This document shows, in pieces, positions 58,788 through 64,000 of a stretch of 64,000 nt of DNA. The DNA comes from Cyclobacteriaceae bacterium. Its GTDB lineage: Bacteria > Bacteroidota > Bacteroidia > Cytophagales > Cyclobacteriaceae. Below the pieces are notes generated by a model, which was given only the letters and a program-made list of their open reading frames with translations, did no database searches and had not been told where the DNA came from. The stretch spans positions 558,001 through 622,000 of the forward strand of contig JAEUUF010000022.1 in NCBI GenBank assembly GCA_016787645.1, read 5' to 3'. Positions within the stretch are counted from its first letter, which is position 1; every line of letters starts with the position of its first letter. The translations under genes were made by a program, and so were the position numbers.

Positions 58788-61370
58788 ATGAAAATCGTGA
58801 AGAAAGTTCTCATCGCCCTGGCTGTCCTATTGGTTTTGCTCATTGCGGCGGCAGCCATTTTGCCCATGGTATTCAAGGATGACATCAAAGCGGCCATCGA
58901 CGCGCAGTTGGCTAAAAGCGTAAATGCCGATGTGGTATTTGATGTCAACAATTTTAGCCTTAGCGTCTTCCGACATTTCCCGAACATCACCGCAGAAATT
59001 AAGGAGCTTGGTGTATTCAACCGGGCGCCTTTTGAAGGCGAGCACCTCTTTATCGTAAATCAATTAGACGTGGAGGTTAACCTGAGCGATGTGCTTTTTG
59101 GAAATCAATTGCGCCTTAAGGGTATTACGCTGGTCGGGCCACAGATCAACGTGAAAGTTCTCCCCGATGGTCGCGCCAATTACGACATTGCGATCCCCTC
59201 CACCGATACCACTTCAAAAGCGGAAGAACCTTCCGAGTTTTCATTTGGGATTGATCATTGGGAAATCATCAACGGTGAGCTCACCTACGATGACCAATCC
59301 ATTCCCTATTATTTGCAATTGAAAGGTCTTCGTCACACGGGCAGCGGTGACTTCACGCAGGATGTTTTTGATCTCAGGACGCATACCGTGGCTGATACAG
59401 TTACCACCGCCATGGGGGCAACCCCCTTTCTGACCAACAAGCGGGCTGAGGTGGATGCCGTCATCTCGATCAGTGAGGACTACTCCAAGTTTACCTTCAA
59501 GGAGAACAAAGCGCTCCTCAATGATTTTGCGATGAGTTTCGATGGTTGGTTCAAAATGAACCCGTCGGACTATGCGATGGAGATTACTTACAAAAGCCCC
59601 GCCAATACCTTCAAAAGCCTGCTTTCGCTGGTTCCCGGGATGTATACCCAGAACTTTAAAAACATTGAAACCAGCGGGGATTTGACGTTTTCGGGCTTTG
59701 TGAAGGGCACCTATAGCGAAAAGCAAATGCCGGCGTTCCAACTCAACCTCGGGGTTCAAAATGCCATGTTCAAATACCCCGATCTTCCCACCGCGGTGAA
59801 AAACATCCATGTTGACCTGCTGGTGGACAATAAGGACGGCATCATTGACAATACCACGATCAACCTCAAAAAGCTACACCTCGACTTTGGTTCAAATCCG
59901 GTGGATGGACGATTGTTGGTGGAAAATCTCAAGAACTACCGCCTCGACGGTGCCATTAACGCCAAATTGAACCTGGCTGAATTATCACAAATGTTTCCCC
60001 TCGAAGGCACAACCCTCAAAGGGCTGCTGAGCATGAACGCCTCGGCGAAAGGTGTGTATGACAGCGAGCGCAAAATCATCCCCGCCAGCGGCAGTATGTC
60101 GTTGCGTGATTTCAGCTACCGTTCGAAGGGTACCCCTGAGCTTACCCTTTCTGAAGCGATTGCCTCATTTGATCCGAAGAAAATTCAACTGGACAAATTG
60201 AATGGAACTATTGGAAGAAGTGATTTTCAAGTCAGTGGCAAGGTTGAAAATTACCTGGGTTATGTGTTCCGTAAAGAAACAATCAGTGGCTTGGTCAACT
60301 TCAGCTCCACGCTACTTGATCTCAATGAATTCATGACGGACAGCGGTACTCCCGCCGCCAAAGACACTACCTCCTTTGGCGTAATCCCGATTCCCACGAA
60401 CATAGACTTTGTCATGAAATCAGCGGTGGGTACCGTCAAGATGATGGATTACACGATCAGCAACGCCAGCGGTGACATCATACTTCGGAACGGCACAGCG
60501 AATCTCAGTGGTCTCCGCTTTAACATGCTCGGGGGTGCATTTGGTGTATCGGGTGCTTATGATCCCCGTGACCTTAAGCATCCCAAATATGACCTCGATC
60601 TTAAAATTGAGAAGCTCTCCATTCAGCAGGCTGCCAGCTCATTTTCTATTGTGAATAGTTATGCGCCCATTGCCGGCCTGGTGAACGGTAACTTCTCCAC
60701 TGACTTCAAAATTAACGGTGAACTCACCAACCAAATGACTCCCAACCTTGCCACTGTGAACGGAGCGGGCCTGATCAAGATTGCACAGGCGGCACTCACA
60801 AAATCATCGTTCGTCTCTGGATTAACCTCACTTACCAAGTTGAATAACACCGACCAGGTAAGCCTGAAGGACGTACTCATGTCCGCCAGCATCACGAATG
60901 GCAGATTCAGTGTGAAGCCCTTTGAAGTAAAGGTCGGGGATTACGCCACTACCATCAGCGGAAGTACAGGCCTGGACATGTCCCTGGACTATTCCCTCAA
61001 GATGATGGTTCCAGCGGGGCAATTGGGATCACAAGTACAGGGATTCATGAATCAATACACCGGCTCAACGAAGCCGACCGACAAGATCCCTGTTACTATC
61101 GGAGTGGGCGGAACCGTCAGGAATCCACAGACCAAACTAATTGCCACCGAACAGAAGGAACAAGCGAAAGAAGCTGCCAAAGCGGTGGTCACCCAGAAAA
61201 CGCAGGAAGCAACTAAACAACTGCTGGAAGGCGCAAAGCCGGAAGATGTGCTTAAGAATTTGGGTAGTGCGCCCAAGGCAGATACTACTAAGAAAGACAC
61301 CACGAAAAAAGAGCCGGTCAATCAACTCATGCAGCTGAAGGACTTGCTGAAGAAGAAAAAGAAGAATTGA
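58788..61370 (+). CDS. AsmA-family protein
   Basis: An 860-residue envelope protein. An N-terminal membrane anchor (VLIALAVLLVLLIAAAAIL) is followed by the AsmA-N domain (about 30-140: FSLSVFRHFPNITAEIKELG) and long repetitive beta strands up to about 790. The C-terminal part has coiled-coil and Lys-rich character (EQKEQAKEAAKAVVTQ, then KDLLKKKKKN). AsmA-like proteins form bridge-like grooves that carry phospholipids between membranes. It is a single gene; its end lies 3 bp from the convergent lipoprotein gene. Confidence 0.9.
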   Translation: MKIVKKVLIALAVLLVLLIAAAAILPMVFKDDIKAAIDAQLAKSVNADVVFDVNNFSLSVFRHFPNITAEIKELGVFNRAPFEGEHLFIVNQLDVEVNLSDVLFGNQLRLKGITLVGPQINVKVLPDGRANYDIAIPSTDTTSKAEEPSEFSFGIDHWEIINGELTYDDQSIPYYLQLKGLRHTGSGDFTQDVFDLRTHTVADTVTTAMGATPFLTNKRAEVDAVISISEDYSKFTFKENKALLNDFAMSFDGWFKMNPSDYAMEITYKSPANTFKSLLSLVPGMYTQNFKNIETSGDLTFSGFVKGTYSEKQMPAFQLNLGVQNAMFKYPDLPTAVKNIHVDLLVDNKDGIIDNTTINLKKLHLDFGSNPVDGRLLVENLKNYRLDGAINAKLNLAELSQMFPLEGTTLKGLLSMNASAKGVYDSERKIIPASGSMSLRDFSYRSKGTPELTLSEAIASFDPKKIQLDKLNGTIGRSDFQVSGKVENYLGYVFRKETISGLVNFSSTLLDLNEFMTDSGTPAAKDTTSFGVIPIPTNIDFVMKSAVGTVKMMDYTISNASGDIILRNGTANLSGLRFNMLGGAFGVSGAYDPRDLKHPKYDLDLKIEKLSIQQAASSFSIVNSYAPIAGLVNGNFSTDFKINGELTNQMTPNLATVNGAGLIKIAQAALTKSSFVSGLTSLTKLNNTDQVSLKDVLMSASITNGRFSVKPFEVKVGDYATTISGSTGLDMSLDYSLKMMVPAGQLGSQVQGFMNQYTGSTKPTDKIPVTIGVGGTVRNPQTKLIATEQKEQAKEAAKAVVTQKTQEATKQLLEGAKPEDVLKNLGSAPKADTTKKDTTKKEPVNQLMQLKDLLKKKKKN

Positions 61371-61373
61371 GAT

Positions 61374-61916
61374 CTACTTCACTTTAACGAGTTCATTCCC
61401 GGTAAAGAATCCTTCGTTGATCAACTGCATCAACTGATCCCGTGTGGGGTTGATCTGGTAGAAGGTGTCATCCTTTCGCTGAACTTCCTTGACGGTAAAT
61501 TTCTTGGAGAGTTTCTTCAGGATGTCTTTTCGCTTGGCATCATCGCTGACGGGAATGGTCATGAACTCGATCGAGCCACTTGGCTTTTGCTGAATTAAGC
61601 GCAGCACCCACTGGTCCCCGCTTCGGAAATTCACGAAGTAATAATTCTTGTAGAACTTCACAACCAGTGAATCGCTGATTACGCCTTTGCCGAGCCAATC
61701 ATTGTCCTTGGCATCGCGGAAATGGTAACCCCATGATTCCACGATCAGGGTGTCGGTATCATTTCCCTTATCGTCCAGGCCAACGTATTTTCCGCACAGG
61801 GCTTTTGGAATCTCGGTCAAGGGGGCTACCCCGGCCGGCTGAGGTTCCCGAAAGGAAACTTCCTTGCAGGAATACAGGAGCAAGGTCCAAGAGACTATCA
61901 ACCAAATCTTTTTCAT
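61374..61916 (-). CDS. Lipoprotein of unknown function
   Basis: A 180-residue lipoprotein, MKKIWLIVSWTLLLYSCKEV with lipobox LYSC. The mature part begins with a Pro-rich linker, then a compact alpha/beta part (LCGKYVGLDDKGNDTDTLIV, QWVLRLIQQKPSGSIEFMTI, RDQLMQLINEGFF). No family is recognised. Promoter-like TAGCTTTA lies about 25 bp upstream on the minus strand. It is a single gene, likely in the outer or inner membrane. Confidence 0.75.
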   Translation of the reverse strand: MKKIWLIVSWTLLLYSCKEVSFREPQPAGVAPLTEIPKALCGKYVGLDDKGNDTDTLIVESWGYHFRDAKDNDWLGKGVISDSLVVKFYKNYYFVNFRSGDQWVLRLIQQKPSGSIEFMTIPVSDDAKRKDILKKLSKKFTVKEVQRKDDTFYQINPTRDQLMQLINEGFFTGNELVKVK

Positions 61917-61996
61917 GGATGCTGAGCCCGGATGACTACCTAAAGCTACGAGGATATTGCTTAATCTGCCGTTCTAACCAGCGACCTTAATTGCCA

Positions 61997-62782
61997 TTAG
62001 ACGCCCTCCTGACCTTTCTTTCCATTGGTCAGTTCACCTATGATCCGCAGACCATCCAGGGTAAGTTGGGGCTCCACCCTATGAAAAAACCCACGGAGTG
62101 AAGTAATGACAAATGAAAGTCCCCCGGTGGCGATGGCAGGGCATTCGACTTTAATTTCAGCACGAATGGCTTGTACCATATTTTTTACCAACCCTTCGTA
62201 TCCAATGACCACGCCAGATTGGATGGCAGTGACTGTATTTATTCCCAATGCCGAAGCGGGCATTTCCAGCGGTACATCAAAAAGTTTTGCTGTATTCTGG
62301 GAAAGTGCCCGAAGCGCAGTCCTCAACCCTGGCACAATCGAAACGCCCAGAATCCTTCCCTGGCCAGAAACTGTGGTGAACGTTAGTGCAGTGCCAAAAT
62401 CAACTACGATACAAGTTTCCTTGAACAGGAAGTGAGCACCGACCGCATTAGCAACCAGGTCGGACCCGATCTCATAGGGATTGAGCACTTCGATCGGCAG
62501 CTTCTCGTAGATTCCCGGACCCAGCACGACCGGCTCACGTTTGAAAAGTGAACGAAGTACATTTTTGACTTTGTCGGTGAGTCCAGGGACCACACTGCTC
62601 AGCACGATGGTATCGACTGCTTCCGCGGGGAGTCCCGCTTCAAGAAAATAGTCTCTTACTTTGATCCCATAAAATAATTCGGGTTGATCCTGGCGGGAGG
62701 GAATTCGCCAAATCTGCCAGGTGCCCTCCTTCCAAAGGCCCATTGTAATGTCGCTGTTACCGATATCAAGTGCGAGAATCAT
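61997..62782 (-). CDS. coaX: Type III pantothenate kinase
   Basis: A 261-residue kinase for the first step of coenzyme A synthesis. The ASKHA-fold phosphate motif is ILALDIGNSDITMGLW at 2-17, the second is CIVVDFGTALTFTTVSGQG near 124-142, and NPYEIGSDLVANAVGAHFLF near 100-119 is the CoaX substrate region. ATGGLSFVIT near 217 is the adenosine site. The enzyme usually needs a monovalent cation and is not inhibited by CoA. It starts 11 bp behind the beta-barrel lipoprotein gene and is probably cotranscribed. Confidence 0.95.
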   Translation of the reverse strand: MILALDIGNSDITMGLWKEGTWQIWRIPSRQDQPELFYGIKVRDYFLEAGLPAEAVDTIVLSSVVPGLTDKVKNVLRSLFKREPVVLGPGIYEKLPIEVLNPYEIGSDLVANAVGAHFLFKETCIVVDFGTALTFTTVSGQGRILGVSIVPGLRTALRALSQNTAKLFDVPLEMPASALGINTVTAIQSGVVIGYEGLVKNMVQAIRAEIKVECPAIATGGLSFVITSLRGFFHRVEPQLTLDGLRIIGELTNGKKGQEGV

Positions 62783-62793
62783 CGAGAATGGTC

Positions 62794-63516
62794 TTAGTAA
62801 ACTTTTGTCTTCAGTCCTCCGGTGTCAATTTGAATTCCAATGGAAGCCTGCAGTTGCTGATACTTGAAATAGGCATCGCCCGACATCGGTACTGCCAAGC
62901 CCAGCTGGGCAATACCGAAGAGATTGCCGGCCAGGTGCATCTTGAGCGTGAGGGCGGGCTCAAGGAAAATCATGGGCTTCTCATTCGGTTTTTCAGTAAA
63001 TGCTCCGCTGGTGAATTCGGAAAAATCCACCCAGGATATCTTGGGTGTGAATGTGAGGTTGGTTCCACGGTTATTGGTTCCGATAGATGGCTGAATAAAA
63101 ATACGCTGCAGTTTGCCCGTCGCTATGGTTTCAACGCCCTGGCCAAATTCTTCCTTGAAAAAATAATATACATCACTCGATGTGCTTTCCCCGAAGCCAT
63201 AGCCACCAATGAGTTCCCATCGTGTGGAACGGGTGGTGTTGTAGAGACCTATGCCCAGTTCGGCATAGCTGTTCTTGCGGGTATATGACTCCTGCGTTTG
63301 GCTATTGTTCTTCTTTTGGCTCGCGTAGGCATAGCTACCAATCAGCACAATGTTGTCGGAAAGCGAATAAGCAGCCTGCCCTTCAACGCCTGCTGATGAG
63401 ACATATCCCGAAAATTGGGCCTCCCCCCCTTCAGTAAACATGGGGGCATTCCGGGTTGCTGGCAAATACAACGGCGAACAGGATGTGAGGAAAGCCAAAA
63501 CAATAAGGTAACGCAT
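62794..63516 (-). CDS. Outer-membrane beta-barrel-like lipoprotein
   Basis: A 240-residue lipoprotein, MRYLIVLAFLTSCSPLYLPA with lipobox LTSC. The mature part has alternating strands ending in aromatic residues (AQFSGYVSSAGVEGQAAYSL, NIVLIGSYAYAS, AELGIGLYN, RWELIGGYGFGES) and resembles a small outer-membrane barrel. Function unknown. Promoter-like TATTTTTA lies upstream, back to back with the nitroreductase promoter. coaX follows in the same direction. Confidence 0.78.
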   Translation of the reverse strand: MRYLIVLAFLTSCSPLYLPATRNAPMFTEGGEAQFSGYVSSAGVEGQAAYSLSDNIVLIGSYAYASQKKNNSQTQESYTRKNSYAELGIGLYNTTRSTRWELIGGYGFGESTSSDVYYFFKEEFGQGVETIATGKLQRIFIQPSIGTNNRGTNLTFTPKISWVDFSEFTSGAFTEKPNEKPMIFLEPALTLKMHLAGNLFGIAQLGLAVPMSGDAYFKYQQLQASIGIQIDTGGLKTKVY

Positions 63517-63563
63517 AGACAGGGGGTGTGTGGAAGAGTTAACTTCGCCATAAAAATACTCAG

Positions 63564-64000
63564 ATGCAATTTGAGGTAGAGAAAATAAACCAATTGATGC
63601 ACGCTCGACGTTCCATCATGCCCGGCCATTACACGGGAGCCGTTGTGGATGATGCGGTGGTTCGTACCCTGCTCGAGAATGCCACTTGCGCACCGACACA
63701 CAAACGAACAGAACCCTGGCGTTTCGTGGTGTTTATGAGGGAGGGCCTTAACCGGCTTGCGGAAATGCAGGCGGAATGCTACCGCCAAGTGACCGAAGCC
63801 GATAATACATTCAAGGAAGAGCGGTATAAAGGATTACAGACCAAACCGTTGCAATCGGCCTGCATCATTGCAATTGGCATGAAACGGGATCCGAAGGCAA
63901 GCGTTCCGGAAATTGAGGAAGCTGGTGCTGTCTTCTGCGCCATTGAAAATATGTACCTCACGGCTGCCGCCTACGGACTTGGTTGTTACCTGAGTACCGG
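63564..64000 (+). CDS. Nitroreductase family protein, cut by the window edge
   Basis: An open frame from ATG 63564 to the last base gives 145 residues without a stop. FMN-binding residues of the nitroreductase fold are visible: HARRSIMPGHY near 13-23 (R-R-S), ATCAPTHKRTEPWRFVVF near 41-58, AVFCAIENMYLTAAAYGLGC near 124-143. Relatives (YdjA-like) reduce nitro compounds, quinones or similar substrates with NAD(P)H. The C-terminus is missing. TAACTTCG at 63540-63547 is one base off the promoter consensus. Confidence 0.9.
   Translation, partial: MQFEVEKINQLMHARRSIMPGHYTGAVVDDAVVRTLLENATCAPTHKRTEPWRFVVFMREGLNRLAEMQAECYRQVTEADNTFKEERYKGLQTKPLQSACIIAIGMKRDPKASVPEIEEAGAVFCAIENMYLTAAAYGLGCYLST

Overview
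The window reads as chromosomal DNA of a Bacteroidota member, most likely order Cytophagales. Evidence seen in the sequence: a single-chain MurF-alanine racemase fusion, a LETM1-related protein, DUF4286 and DUF202 proteins, OmpA/PD40 proteins, many lipobox lipoproteins, almost no purine-rich ribosome binding sites, and promoter elements of the Bacteroidota form TAnnTTTG ahead of many genes. Coding density is very high: no stretch above 200 bases lacks a gene or RNA gene, and convergent neighbours usually overlap or end within 20 bp of each other. I see no insertion sequence, prophage, CRISPR array, integrase or replication origin.

Layout. 0-6.7 kb: RidA, glutamyl-tRNA synthetase, AIM24-like protein, a membrane methyltransferase, a lysine/alanine dehydrogenase-like enzyme and a DMT exporter. 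6.7-11.4 kb: a two-gene secreted unit (intradiol-dioxygenase-like protein plus beta-propeller), a GNAT enzyme and a lipoprotein prolyl oligopeptidase. 11.4-14.6 kb: two different fatty-acid desaturases around a short ECF sigma factor, then a DinB-like protein. 14.6-14.8 kb: tRNA-Leu and tRNA-Gly. 15-21.8 kb: universal stress protein, a small Cys-rich exported protein and a complete RND efflux operon. 21.8-30.6 kb: aldo/keto reductase, CsaA, MurF-Alr, RluD, a TonB-domain protein, a VOC protein and a lipoprotein. 29.6-34.3 kb: an operon of alpha/beta hydrolase, exonuclease, RNase R and polyprenyl synthetase, divergent from lysA. 35.6-39.7 kb: tRNA-Phe, a membrane Fe-S oxidoreductase pair and a TerC transporter with a hairpin leader. 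39.7-45 kb: feoA-feoB-purK-purE-LETM1. 45-64 kb: envelope functions (lipoproteins, DsbD, M23 peptidase, patatin/beta-barrel protein, two OmpA proteins, AsmA), an M20 peptidase, an aldehyde dehydrogenase, CoaX and a cut nitroreductase.

The genes are mostly housekeeping and envelope functions of a free-living aerobic heterotroph. No single obvious novel defence or biosynthetic system is present. The items most worth a second look are regulatory or architectural: the ECF sigma factor that stops at the start of an apparent SnoaL-like tail and sits between two desaturases; three TTAACA-like hexamers with 11-bp phasing between a transglutaminase-like gene and an aldehyde dehydrogenase; the hairpin/T-tract leader of the TerC gene; a palindrome at feoA; alternative hairpins behind lysA; and an M23 peptidase with Cys in place of a metal-binding His.
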